A stretch of DNA of 23,293 bases from Candidatus Wallbacteria bacterium (GCA_028711905.1 JAQTRI010000007.1:1-23293), one strand, 5' to 3'. Shown: positions 1 through 6,852, numbered from the stretch's first letter. Numbers and translations: made by a program. The notes: generated from the letters alone by a model not told the origin.

Positions 1-307
1 GATCGTGACTATACTCCAGGGCGGCGTGGTAACGCTCATCGGCCACCGTGGCATAGAAAAAGGAGGAGTCGACATTCTGCCGTACTGAAAATGAGCTTTC
101 GGCATTGACCACGGCATTATCTGCAGTGACTGAAGCGCAGGAGCAGCGCGGGATCAATCCACCGCAGAACTCCAGCAGCGTGGATTTGCCGGACCCGCTC
201 CTGCCGGCTAAATAAAGCAGTTCCCCTTTTCCCATATGCAGGCTGTCTATTGCAAGGCCACTGCTGCTGTCGGGATAGGTGAGATTGAATTCTTTCAGAG
301 CGATCAT
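1..307 (-). CDS. ECF/CbiO-like ABC transporter ATPase, N-terminal part (cut by window edge)
   Basis: The reading frame starts at ATG 307 on the minus strand and runs open off the left edge (about 102 codons visible), so only the N-terminal part of an ABC ATPase is seen. Residues about 36-45 form a Walker A (AGRSGSGKST). Downstream, QNVDSSFFYATVADE matches the Q-loop shape of energy-coupling-factor/CbiO ATPases, where QNPD....TV.D is typical; here the Pro is replaced by Val. Walker B, signature and H-loop lie outside the window. ECF ATPases energise uptake of cobalt, nickel or vitamins at the inner membrane. The gene is divergent from a DUF364 gene and close to a TonB system, which suggests metal or corrinoid uptake (inference). 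AAGGT lies about 10-12 bases before the ATG. A non-ECF ABC importer ATPase remains possible. Confidence 0.8.
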   Translation of the reverse strand, partial: MIALKEFNLTYPDSSSGLAIDSLHMGKGELLYLAGRSGSGKSTLLEFCGGLIPRCSCASVTADNAVVNAESSFSVRQNVDSSFFYATVADERYHAALEYSHD

Positions 308-308
308 G

Positions 309-636
309 CAGGCAGGTTACCTTTTCAACGGGTTGCATTCAATTATTTTCGAAGTATAATGAATTATACATCGGTATTTGAATAAAGTTGCATTAAACTG
401 AGAAAATGATGCAGCATGTAAAGCATATTGGTTGAGTTTGGCACTTTTTTGTGGTGTCCAGCCAGATGTTCTGCAAAAACCTTGATTTGTGGCGGGTCCT
501 GTGCAGGTGTTGCATTGCAGCGACTGAGCAGAGCGAAGAAGCTGGAATGTTACACATGTTCACCCCACATAGGTTTCAAGGAATACTGTGAAAATTTGCC
601 AAATTGTAGATATTTGTTGAAAGGCTGGTAAGGTGC
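309..636. other. Divergent intergenic region between ECF ATPase and DUF364 genes
   Basis: This 328-base stretch holds the divergent promoters listed separately at 333-368 and three direct copies of the octamer GTTGCATT (332-339, 387-394, 509-516). If the plus-strand promoter at 333-360 is used, the DUF364 transcript has a leader of about 270 bases. I searched it by eye for a cobalamin-type B12 box and for manganese, nickel/cobalt and molybdenum-cofactor riboswitch landmarks and saw none. A 67-codon frame at 428-631 has no ribosome binding site or recognisable protein character and is not called. Confidence 0.6.
333..368. promoter_or_regulatory. Back-to-back -10 boxes in a 16-bp inverted repeat (divergent promoters)
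   Basis: GTATAATGAATTATAC at 354-369 is a perfect inverted repeat (7-bp arms, GA centre). It contains TATAAT on the plus strand (355-360) and on the minus strand (368-363). The plus-strand box has TTGCAT at 333-338, 16 bases upstream, as a fair -35. The minus-strand -35 is poor (GCAACT at 17-base spacing). The arrangement fits divergent promoters for the ECF ATPase and DUF364 genes. The palindrome could equally be an operator for a dimeric regulator (inference). Confidence 0.45.
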
Positions 637-1380
637 ATGGAAAAAAAAATGTTGTCAAGGATACTGTCAAGCATTGACCCGGAGCTGATTCTGGAGGATA
701 TCCATGCCTTTACCAATTGCGTGATGGCCCGATCGCTCAGGACCGGTATGGCCATGCTGGTGCGCAATGAGGTGGGAAATTGCGGTCCTGCCCGTCATCT
801 TTCATACATGGGTGACATGATTGGTAAGCCAGTACTCAATGTAGTGCCTGCTCTGTTCGCGTCCGGCCAGGATATCAAAGTCACTGCCGGTATGGCGATA
901 TTAAGTGGAGCCGTTCCACTTCCACAAAACTTGAGAGAGGGAAACGCTGAAACTCCTTTTGAAGAAATGACGCATAACATGGTTACCTGCTTTATCGGGC
1001 ATTTCCCCATGGCCGAACGATGGAGGAGCGAGGGTCGGCCTGTGCATATTGTTGAATTGCGGCCCGGGGAAGGCGATATTCACTGGAATGATTCGCGCGA
1101 AGTTCTCAGCCGGGCGGAACTGGTTTTTATTACCGGTCTGACACTGATCAACGGCACATTTGAAGAGGTGATCCGGCGCACGCCGCAAGCGAAGCAGCGT
1201 GTCCTCATGGGCCCGACAGTGCCTCCGAGCGAGGTGTTTCTGGATTATGGTATTGATCTGGTGGGATCAACCGTTGTCTGTGATGAAAAGGCGGCTGTGC
1301 GATATTATCAGCATGGAGGGGCAGGCATCAAGGACGCTCCTGCCGGTGCGCTGAAAACAGTCAATATCTCCCGCAGATAA
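637..1380 (+). CDS. DUF4213/DUF364 putative heavy-metal-chelation protein
   Basis: 247 aa, no signal peptide or membrane segment, so cytoplasmic. The N-terminal ~85 residues fit DUF4213 (enolase-N-like fold), with a Gly-rich GNCGPARHLS segment. The C-terminal half fits DUF364: a glycine-rich GHFPMAE turn, then TGLTLINGTFEEV and LMGPTVPPSEVF, both typical of the family. DUF364 proteins are annotated as putative heavy-metal-chelation proteins and often sit beside metal or corrinoid ABC transporter genes; no reaction is firmly established that I know of. Here it diverges from an ECF-like ATPase, which fits that pattern. The ATG at 637 has AAGG three bases upstream and AAAGG twelve upstream, neither ideal; an in-frame ATG at 649 is an alternative. 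Only five bases separate its stop from the convergent tonB stop. Confidence 0.8.
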   Translation: MEKKMLSRILSSIDPELILEDIHAFTNCVMARSLRTGMAMLVRNEVGNCGPARHLSYMGDMIGKPVLNVVPALFASGQDIKVTAGMAILSGAVPLPQNLREGNAETPFEEMTHNMVTCFIGHFPMAERWRSEGRPVHIVELRPGEGDIHWNDSREVLSRAELVFITGLTLINGTFEEVIRRTPQAKQRVLMGPTVPPSEVFLDYGIDLVGSTVVCDEKAAVRYYQHGGAGIKDAPAGALKTVNISRR

Positions 1381-1385
1381 GGATC

Positions 1386-2075
1386 TCATTCCTTGCGGAT
1401 GGTGACAGGCAGGCGCACGGACAGAGGCAATCCATCATGCGTTATGATACCGCGCACGCGGCCGGACAATTTACCGATGCACTGCGTCACGGCCCGGTCG
1501 ATCTCGGCCCGGCCGGAACTTTCGATTACACTCAGATCCATAACCTTTCCCGCTGAATCGATGGAAAACCCGATCAGCAATCTCAGGTCTTTACTGACAG
1601 AGAATTCATGCTCAAGCTCAGCAAGTGCTTTGGCGACAGCCCGTTGCAGGTATAAAAGGTACTGTTCCCTTGTAGCTGCCTGCTGCGGGGTTTCGCGTAA
1701 ATGAGTCATGGCTGTTTCTGCCGGCTGCGCGGCTGATTCCGCGGGCTGTTTCTCAGGTGCCGGCTCTGGAGTCGGGGCTGGTGCTGCCCTGGGCACAGGT
1801 TTTGGGGGTCTGGGCTTTGGCTTGGGCGGTTCAGGCGCAGGCGGGGGAGGGGCTGGTTCAGGATCAGGCTGTGGCTGTGGATCGGGGGGTGGAGGTTCAG
1901 GGCAGGGAGGCTCAGGCTGCGGAGCGGGAGTCTCCACAACTGGAGGTTGCAGTTCTCTGAAAACCACTTTGAGATCAGGATCGAGAAGCGGCTGCTTCTC
2001 ATCAGGGATATGGAGCAGGAGTATTCCCCAGTGCATGACTAAGGAGAAACAGAGCGGCAGAAGCAGGGTTTTCAT
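1386..2075 (-). CDS. tonB: TonB family energy transducer
   Basis: 229 aa. A single N-terminal membrane anchor (about residues 3-23) contains Ser11 and His15 in the S-x3-H spacing that matches the functional Ser16/His20 pair of E. coli TonB. Residues ~44-110 are a Pro-rich periplasm-spanning linker (PEP, PQP and PKP repeats). Residues ~135-229 form a TonB C-terminal domain with GFSIDSAGKVMDLSVIESSG and a conserved PV near the end. It transmits the ExbB/ExbD proton-motive energy to outer-membrane receptors. AGGAG lies 8 bases before the ATG, inside the end of exbD; the gap to exbD is four bases, so the two are co-transcribed and probably coupled. The Pro-rich linker gives a long Gly-rich frame on the other strand that is not a gene. 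Confidence 0.93.
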   Translation of the reverse strand: MKTLLLPLCFSLVMHWGILLLHIPDEKQPLLDPDLKVVFRELQPPVVETPAPQPEPPCPEPPPPDPQPQPDPEPAPPPPAPEPPKPKPRPPKPVPRAAPAPTPEPAPEKQPAESAAQPAETAMTHLRETPQQAATREQYLLYLQRAVAKALAELEHEFSVSKDLRLLIGFSIDSAGKVMDLSVIESSGRAEIDRAVTQCIGKLSGRVRGIITHDGLPLSVRLPVTIRKE

Positions 2076-2079
2076 ACCA

Positions 2080-2466
2080 TTACTCCTGCAGGTATACGAT
2101 TTCGAGAGACTGGGCGCGGGCGGCGGCTAAATCGAACACCTGGGCGAATGCGCCGAATGGCGCGCATCTATCTACCGCGATTGTCACTTTTCGGCCGTTC
2201 AGGGCGGTTTTCAGCGTGTCGACAGTCACAGGTGTGTCCGCCAGCAACAGGGAGCCCTGGGAATCGATCTGAACCAGCAGGGTATCTGGAGACGGCTGCG
2301 TATCTTTGCGTTCCACAGCTTCCGGAGGGTTGACGCGCAGTGTGCGCAGGCTGTTGAATGATCCGGTCAGCACAAAGAAAATAATCAGAATAAAGAGAAT
2401 GTCGATCAGTGGAGTGATGAAATAAGCGCTGTGGCGGTTGCGGTCAAGATAGCTCAGTTTAATCAT
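2080..2466 (-). CDS. exbD: ExbD/TolR family proton-channel component
   Basis: 128 aa from ATG 2466. The frame can be opened four codons earlier at a TTG (2478), but the ATG is preferred because its ATGATTAA overlaps the exbB stop by 8 bases, a usual coupling arrangement. There is one N-terminal membrane helix (~18-35) containing PLIDILFILIIFFVL; Asp22 corresponds to the essential Asp25 of E. coli ExbD. The remainder is a periplasmic domain of normal length (~90 aa). It works with ExbB to harvest proton-motive force for TonB. ExbD and TolR cannot always be told apart by sequence, but the adjacent tonB and TonB-dependent receptor genes argue for ExbD. Confidence 0.92.
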   Translation of the reverse strand: MIKLSYLDRNRHSAYFITPLIDILFILIIFFVLTGSFNSLRTLRVNPPEAVERKDTQPSPDTLLVQIDSQGSLLLADTPVTVDTLKTALNGRKVTIAVDRCAPFGAFAQVFDLAAARAQSLEIVYLQE

Positions 2467-3013
2467 GGTTAACTGCAATGGCGCGGCACAGGGCTTTTTT
2501 TACCAGGAGCAGGAATCCCTGATTAGTGTGGTCAAGATATTGCAGAGCTGCAGTGGCGGGGATTGCTACCATCAGCCCTGCCAGAGTGGTGATAATAGCC
2601 TGCCAGATTCCTCCGGAAAGCATAGCGGGATCGGTTTTGAACCCGGTCAGTTCAATGTTTCGGAAAAGCACCATAATGCCGGCGATGGTTCCAAGCAGGC
2701 CGAAAAGCGGGGCAGTGGCTGCCGAGAATGATAGCAGGCCAAAATAGCGGGAATTCTCGTGATATTCCTCTTCCAGAAACAGATCGATTTCTGTATTGCT
2801 GTCCCTGGTTTTTTTCAGGTGTTGGAGTGCTTTTAAGTATTTTTCCGGGATATTTCCCGATCCTGCCAGACCGCGAGTCAGTTTATCGCACGATTTTTTC
2901 AGAGACCGGAAAAAAAACAGGCGTTCTATAGTTACAGTGACGGTCAGCACTGATAAAATCAGCAGGGGATACATGAACAGGCCGCCTTTTTCAAAAAAGT
3001 CGAGTGTGGACAT
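2459..3013 (-). CDS. exbB: ExbB/TolQ/MotA family proton-channel component
   Basis: 184 aa, with three membrane helices as in the family: ~14-34 (MYPLLILSVLTVTVTIERLF), ~93-117 (a helix containing APLFGLLGTIAGIMVLF) and ~135-160 (IITTLAGLMVAIPATAAL). The helix-2 G-LGT-G-M signature and the Thr/Ala-rich helix 3 are characteristic of ExbB/TolQ. It is shorter than E. coli ExbB (244 aa) because the N-terminal periplasmic extension is missing, which is common. GGAGG precedes the ATG closely. It overlaps exbD by 8 bases and is followed by tonB, giving exbB-exbD-tonB; the receptor gene lies 180 bases upstream on the same strand. Confidence 0.93.
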   Translation of the reverse strand: MSTLDFFEKGGLFMYPLLILSVLTVTVTIERLFFFRSLKKSCDKLTRGLAGSGNIPEKYLKALQHLKKTRDSNTEIDLFLEEEYHENSRYFGLLSFSAATAPLFGLLGTIAGIMVLFRNIELTGFKTDPAMLSGGIWQAIITTLAGLMVAIPATAALQYLDHTNQGFLLLVKKALCRAIAVNHD

Positions 3014-3039
3014 CGCGCCTCCGCGAAGTAAATTGTAGC

Positions 3040-3150
3040 ACTATTGGTCTGTAACACTTAATTCTGTGTTTACTGATCCGGAGAAGTCCTTTCGCTGAAA
3101 GGATTCCTCAGTCGGCATTTATACAAAATTAAGTGCAACAGACCACTAGT
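3040..3150. repeat. Foldback (MITE-like) element between receptor gene and exbB
   Basis: Two 24-base arms, 3040-3063 and 3127-3150, are inverted repeats with 21 of 24 matches; each contains GGTCTGT and CACTTAATT. Between them is a nested hairpin: TCCTTTC (3087-3093), GCT loop, GAAAGGA (3097-3103), with ACTGA (3072-3076) pairing to TCAGT (3108-3112). If the outer TA dinucleotides (3042-3043 and 3147-3148) are a target duplication, the element is 103 bp. A non-autonomous transposable element is the best guess. On RNA it would fold strongly and may modulate receptor-to-exbB read-through. No transposase is present. Confidence 0.6.
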
Positions 3151-3193
3151 ATAACCATATTCTGCAAATTTTTCCCCGCGCAGTGACCAAAAA

Positions 3194-5131
3194 TCAGTTG
3201 AAGGTCACATTGATTCCGAATTCGTAGTTGCGACCTTCTGCAGGATATCCCCTGCTGGAATAGTAATTGCGGTCTGTCAGATTGTTGACTCGGGCGAACA
3301 GCTGCCGGTCCATCCAGCGGTATACTACTTCCAGGTCGGCCAGTACACGCGACTTTTCCTCGATATAGGAGAAAGGAGTGCCATTGACCTCATAATGGTA
3401 TTTCCCGCTGTATTCCATGTGCACATTCACAGTCCACAACTCTGAGCAGGTGTGTTCCAGGTTCAGCACTGCGCGGTGCAGTGGCCTGTAGTCAATAACA
3501 ACTTCCCTGGAATACGAGCTGTTGACAGCGTCAATATAGGTGTAACCGGTCTGCCAGGACAGCCTGCCGCGCCGGCCTGAGCAGTTGAGCTCAAACCCGC
3601 GGTAGGTAACTTCTCCGACATTCTGATTCTGGGTTTTTCCGGCATTGACGCCTGTCAATTGCACCTGCATGATGGCATTGTCGTGTGTGTTGGAATACAG
3701 AGTCAGGTCCCAGTCAACTCCACGGAAGTTCCGTTTGTATCCCATTGCATACAGTGCCGCTGTTTCCTCTTCCAGTCCAGGGTTGGGAATGCTTTTATCC
3801 AAATAACCGGAGAAACGCTCTTTCAAACTTGGGAAGCGGGTTTTATGTCCGAAATTGCCGTACAGTTCACCCTGGTTCCAGTTTCTGCGTGAAAAACTCC
3901 ATGTATAATCAGTGGCTGTGATGTTATCAGGCGGATTGTTACCGTCAGCGTCTTTCGGCGTGTTCTCTGACCAGGAGGTGCCTGCTGTCCATTCCCAGTT
4001 CCGGCCCTGATTTTTACGGAATTCCGCAGCAGCGTTGAGCGTGTCTGCCCTGTAATATTCCCAGCGGGCATTGGCTGTTCCCTGGGCCTGATGCACATCC
4101 TTTTTGCCGGTCAGCATCAGATTCACAAGGCCATTGTTACGCACAGGTGTGCTGGTCTTGAGATTGATTCCATGGCTGAAATCATCGTAGATGCTGGTAA
4201 AGGCGTATTTTTTCGTCTGCTTTGTCAGTGAAATGTCATCATAAGAATCCAGCATGTTGTAATAGCTGTCAGAATATACATTGTAATGCCATGTGGTTTT
4301 CCCCCTTACCATAGACCCTTCCAGTGAGTACTGATCCTTTTCCCAGTTGGAAAAACGCCAGTATCTGGCTGTTGCCGCCGAAAGATCCGGGGGAGTACTG
4401 TAGTTCTCGCGGAACCCTGACCAACGAAAGGCCATCTGGCTGTCTTCCTTGCGATTGCCGAAGATCATGTACATATTGCTCTTTTCTTTGTCACTCAGGC
4501 GGCGCTGCCTGTCCGGCTGCAGAACAAAGGCTTTGGTATCGAAGTCCTTGCTCAGATTGAAGTTGGACATGTTGGTGTATTGTGCTGTCAGGCCATAAAA
4601 AAAGTCATCGGCTGTACCGTAAACAGAAGCCCTGGTATCCCCTCCTTTGCGACCGAACCAGCGTGCGTCCAGTGTTCCGTAATCAAGGGCCGGTTTGTCT
4701 GTGATCAGGTTGATGCTTCCGCCGAGCGCGTTTGGTCCTGCCATCACAGAGGCAGCGCCCTGCACGATTTCGATTTTCTTGATGCTGCCCAGCCAGAGCT
4801 TGGCCGGGTCGATTCCACCTTCATAAGGAATCGAGACGGGTACGCCGTCTAACAGTACATTAATATTGCGCAGGTCAAAGCCGCGCAGGCTCATGTAAGA
4901 TTCGCCCTTTGTACCTTCGTATGAGGAAATGGAAGAAAAACGGTCTTGAAGGAATTCGTTCAGTTCTTCGCGCTTTTCCAGCTGATCAGAACGCATGACA
5001 AAAATCTGCGAATCAGGGGTGTTGTTCTCCTGACGGGCTGAGATGAGAATTTCGCCCAGTGTGATTGGTGTCGAAGGTGAATCTGTACATAAGAGACAGG
5101 TCTGAATCAGCAGCATAAGCAACAGGAACAT
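3194..5131 (-). CDS. TonB-dependent outer-membrane receptor
   Basis: 645 aa with an N-terminal signal-like segment (FLLLMLLIQTCLLC). A TonB-box-like stretch (LGEILISAR, ~25-33) is followed by a plug domain (to ~155) with RGFDLRNINVLLDGVPV, IEIVQGAASVMAGPNALGGS and INLITDKP, all hallmark plug motifs. A ~490-residue beta-barrel ends with VNNLTDRNYYSSRGYPAEGR and a terminal INVTFN. The receptor imports a scarce ligand (metal chelate, corrinoid or siderophore) across the outer membrane using TonB energy. The small size and the metal-handling neighbours favour a metal complex; the ligand cannot be read from sequence. GGAGG lies about 6 bases before the ATG. It is probably the first gene of a receptor-exbB-exbD-tonB unit and has its own promoter at 5166-5198. 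Confidence 0.93.
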   Translation of the reverse strand: MFLLLMLLIQTCLLCTDSPSTPITLGEILISARQENNTPDSQIFVMRSDQLEKREELNEFLQDRFSSISSYEGTKGESYMSLRGFDLRNINVLLDGVPVSIPYEGGIDPAKLWLGSIKKIEIVQGAASVMAGPNALGGSINLITDKPALDYGTLDARWFGRKGGDTRASVYGTADDFFYGLTAQYTNMSNFNLSKDFDTKAFVLQPDRQRRLSDKEKSNMYMIFGNRKEDSQMAFRWSGFRENYSTPPDLSAATARYWRFSNWEKDQYSLEGSMVRGKTTWHYNVYSDSYYNMLDSYDDISLTKQTKKYAFTSIYDDFSHGINLKTSTPVRNNGLVNLMLTGKKDVHQAQGTANARWEYYRADTLNAAAEFRKNQGRNWEWTAGTSWSENTPKDADGNNPPDNITATDYTWSFSRRNWNQGELYGNFGHKTRFPSLKERFSGYLDKSIPNPGLEEETAALYAMGYKRNFRGVDWDLTLYSNTHDNAIMQVQLTGVNAGKTQNQNVGEVTYRGFELNCSGRRGRLSWQTGYTYIDAVNSSYSREVVIDYRPLHRAVLNLEHTCSELWTVNVHMEYSGKYHYEVNGTPFSYIEEKSRVLADLEVVYRWMDRQLFARVNNLTDRNYYSSRGYPAEGRNYEFGINVTFN

Positions 5132-5165
5132 GAGGCCTCCTTACTTTTACGATGCGAAGTATTGG

Positions 5166-5198
5166 ATTATATATAACGCTTTTTTATCTAACTGTCAC
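5166..5198 (-). promoter_or_regulatory. Promoter for TonB-dependent receptor gene
   Basis: Read on the minus strand, GTGACA (5198-5193) is followed after exactly 17 bases by TATATA (5175-5170); a perfect TATAAT overlaps it at 5171-5166 (21-base spacing). The receptor ATG is about 35 bases downstream. Together with the plus-strand promoter at 5206-5234 this gives a compact divergent control region of 132 bases. Confidence 0.5.
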
Positions 5199-5205
5199 TC
5201 TTGAT

Positions 5206-5234
5206 TTGCATGACCGGTGACCTCGTTATATAAT
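5206..5234 (+). promoter_or_regulatory. Promoter for the SUOX-like exported protein gene
   Basis: TTGCAT (5206-5211), a 17-base spacer and a perfect TATAAT (5229-5234) lie 30 bases before the ATG at 5264. The spacer holds TGACC-GG-TGACC, a short direct repeat around a central ACCGGT palindrome (5213-5218), a possible operator. The same TTGCAT/TATAAT pair occurs upstream of the DUF364 gene. Confidence 0.5.
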
Positions 5235-5263
5235 ACAAAATATTACGAAAACCGGAGGGACCC

Positions 5264-6280
5264 ATGAAGTTTCTGTTGTCTCTGACATTGTTACTCGCCC
5301 TGAGTCTGGCGGTTTGCGCTGAAGAAAAGGAAAACAACGATTTCTACGACAATATCCCGGCAACAGAACTGAACGGGCCGTCTGTTTTTGTATTCGGCGA
5401 GGTGGAGAATCCCGGCAAAGCGGATTTTTCTGCGCTGGAGTTACGCTCAGTCATTGTGCGTGAGACCGGCTTTGAAAAGGGTCTGCCCAATTTTGTCGGA
5501 GCATACCGCTATGACGGATACTCTCTTTTCGACATTCTCAAGGAAAGATTCCTTGCCAAAAAGAATGTCAAGGAATTCCAGCCCATTATTGATCTTGTGG
5601 TCAGTGTTGAAAACCCGCAAGGTGAAAAAGTGGTGCTCAGCTGGGGTGAAGTCTACTATCCTTCCAAGCTGCACCAGGTGATCATTGCCACCAGGGTTAC
5701 TCCGATCATTCCCACGCACAGCAAGGACCAGTGGCCCATTCCGCAGCACACGAAACTGATCTGCGGCAATGACATGATCTCAGTGCGTAATATCAGCAAT
5801 CCCCATAAGATCACAATATTTGCGGCTCCAGTTTCCTTTAAGACAATCAAGGGACTGAAGCCGATGTATCAGGCCTCGATCAGGATCAAGGATCATGACC
5901 GGCAGGTCGCGGAGCTGTCGGGACTGCCTGCTGGAGCGGAAACGCGAAACTATCCGGCGTGTTTTTACGGCCGTGGCAGGGGATTCCATGGCATTCAGTA
6001 TTTTAACGGTGCGCTGCTTTCAGACTTTCTTTCGCCTTATTTCCAAAGCAGTGAAGAAAATCTGAAATCCGGTTATTTTGTAGCAGCAGCGCAGGACGGT
6101 TACCGGGTGGCTCTTACATACAGTGAGATTTTTAATCGCAACGATTATGCGGATTTTGTCGTTCAGGATATCGGGCAATATATGGAAGATGGCCGGTTCC
6201 GGCTGTTTCCGGCTCATGACTTTTTCTCAGATCGTGCTGTGAAAGCCCTGAACGAGATTGTTTATCTAACACTGCCTTAG
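5264..6280 (+). CDS. Exported protein with two tandem sulfite-oxidase-like (SUOX-fold) domains
   Basis: 338 aa with a clear signal peptide (residues 1-19, cut near VCA-EE). Residues ~42-187 and ~204-336 look like two copies of the molybdopterin-oxidoreductase (SUOX) fold. Parallel blocks are RYDGYSLFDILKERF with FNGALLSDFLSPYF, VVSVENPQGEKVVLSWGEV with VAAAQDGYRVALTYSEIF, and KLICGNDMISVRNISNPHKI with RLFPAHDFFSDRAVKALNEI. Repeat 1 begins FVFGEVENPGK, the usual SUOX opening. I do not see a confident Moco-ligating cysteine; the only non-signal cysteines are Cys167 and Cys233, so this may be a binding pseudo-enzyme rather than an oxidoreductase (inference). It is divergent from the TonB receptor, suggesting a periplasmic partner in uptake. 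GGAGG precedes the ATG by 6 bases. Confidence 0.6.
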   Translation: MKFLLSLTLLLALSLAVCAEEKENNDFYDNIPATELNGPSVFVFGEVENPGKADFSALELRSVIVRETGFEKGLPNFVGAYRYDGYSLFDILKERFLAKKNVKEFQPIIDLVVSVENPQGEKVVLSWGEVYYPSKLHQVIIATRVTPIIPTHSKDQWPIPQHTKLICGNDMISVRNISNPHKITIFAAPVSFKTIKGLKPMYQASIRIKDHDRQVAELSGLPAGAETRNYPACFYGRGRGFHGIQYFNGALLSDFLSPYFQSSEENLKSGYFVAAAQDGYRVALTYSEIFNRNDYADFVVQDIGQYMEDGRFRLFPAHDFFSDRAVKALNEIVYLTLP

Positions 6281-6283
6281 AAG

Positions 6284-6303
6284 CGGAGTGAGTATCACCT
6301 CCG
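6284..6303 (+). terminator. Possible hairpin after the SUOX-like gene
   Basis: CGGAGTGA-GTA-TCA-C-CTCCG forms an eight-pair stem with one bulged C, starting three bases after the stop at 6280. There is no U-tract behind it, so it is a weak or non-canonical terminator, or simply an mRNA 3' end structure. Confidence 0.3.
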
Positions 6304-6319
6304 GCCTGTTGCTTCCAGG

Positions 6320-6349
6320 TTGACCGGGGCCCCTTTGATCAGGTATTGT
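6320..6349 (+). promoter_or_regulatory. Possible promoter for the GAF/fRMsr-like gene
   Basis: TTGACC (6320-6325), an 18-base spacer containing GGGGCCCC, and TATTGT (6344-6349) lie 32 bases before the ATG at 6382. The sequence is only moderately close to sigma-70 consensus. Confidence 0.35.
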
Positions 6350-6381
6350 TTTTTCATTACTGATTCAAAGGAGAGGCCGGG

Positions 6382-6852
6382 ATGATCGACCGACGCAAGA
6401 TCTTCAGGACCCTGGAGAGGGACATTCACGGTATTGTCGCGGGAAAAGGGTCTGTCAGCGATAAACTGCAGCGCATCTGTGATCTTCTGCGCAAGGAAGT
6501 CGAGCATTACGACTGGGTAGGATTCTATCTTGCCGATCCGGTTAAGGAGCGTAATCTTGTGCTTGGGCCGTTTTCCGGCGAACCGACCGAACACACCAGC
6601 ATCGCCTTTGGCCAGGGTATCTGCGGGCAGGCGGCAGATCGCGAGGAAACCTTTGTGGTACAGGATGTGACAGCTGAAACCAATTATCTTTCCTGCAGCA
6701 GTGCTGTCAAATCGGAAATCGTGGTGCCTGTCAGCAAATCCGGTCGCATTGTCGGAGAATTGGATATCGATTCCCATGTGTTTTCGCCATTTCAGCCGGA
6801 CGACCGGGAGTTTCTGGAAAAAGTCGCGGGTCTGGTGGCAGGGATATTATGA
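6382..6852 (+). CDS. GAF-domain protein, free methionine-(R)-sulfoxide reductase-like
   Basis: 156 aa, a single cytoplasmic GAF domain, the normal length for the YebR/fRMsr family. Family blocks visible are HYDWVGFYL (42-50), LVLGPFSG (59-66), IAFGQGICGQAA (74-85), SEIVVPV (111-117) and GELDIDS (125-131). These enzymes reduce free L-methionine-(R)-sulfoxide using cysteines. Cys81 and Cys105 keep the 24-residue spacing of E. coli Cys94 and catalytic Cys118, but the position of resolving Cys84 is His71. The protein may use Cys81 or an external thiol for resolution, or be a non-catalytic GAF sensor. The Shine-Dalgarno AAAGGAGAGG is strong. The Na/Pi transporter-like gene follows after a 55-base gap. 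Confidence 0.8.
   Translation: MIDRRKIFRTLERDIHGIVAGKGSVSDKLQRICDLLRKEVEHYDWVGFYLADPVKERNLVLGPFSGEPTEHTSIAFGQGICGQAADREETFVVQDVTAETNYLSCSSAVKSEIVVPVSKSGRIVGELDIDSHVFSPFQPDDREFLEKVAGLVAGIL

Noticed and set aside
428..631. 67-codon plus-strand frame between ECF ATPase and DUF364 genes
   Set aside because: No Shine-Dalgarno, no protein-like pattern (Cys-rich, no domain), and it lies in the probable leader of the DUF364 gene.
361..636. Cobalamin or other metal riboswitch ahead of DUF364
   Set aside because: No B12 box or other recognisable conserved core in the leader; only weak hairpins seen by eye. A covariance-model search would settle it.
1708..2130. 140-codon Gly-rich plus-strand frame
   Set aside because: It is the reverse-strand image of the Pro-rich linker of TonB, whose S-x3-H anchor and C-terminal domain are clear.
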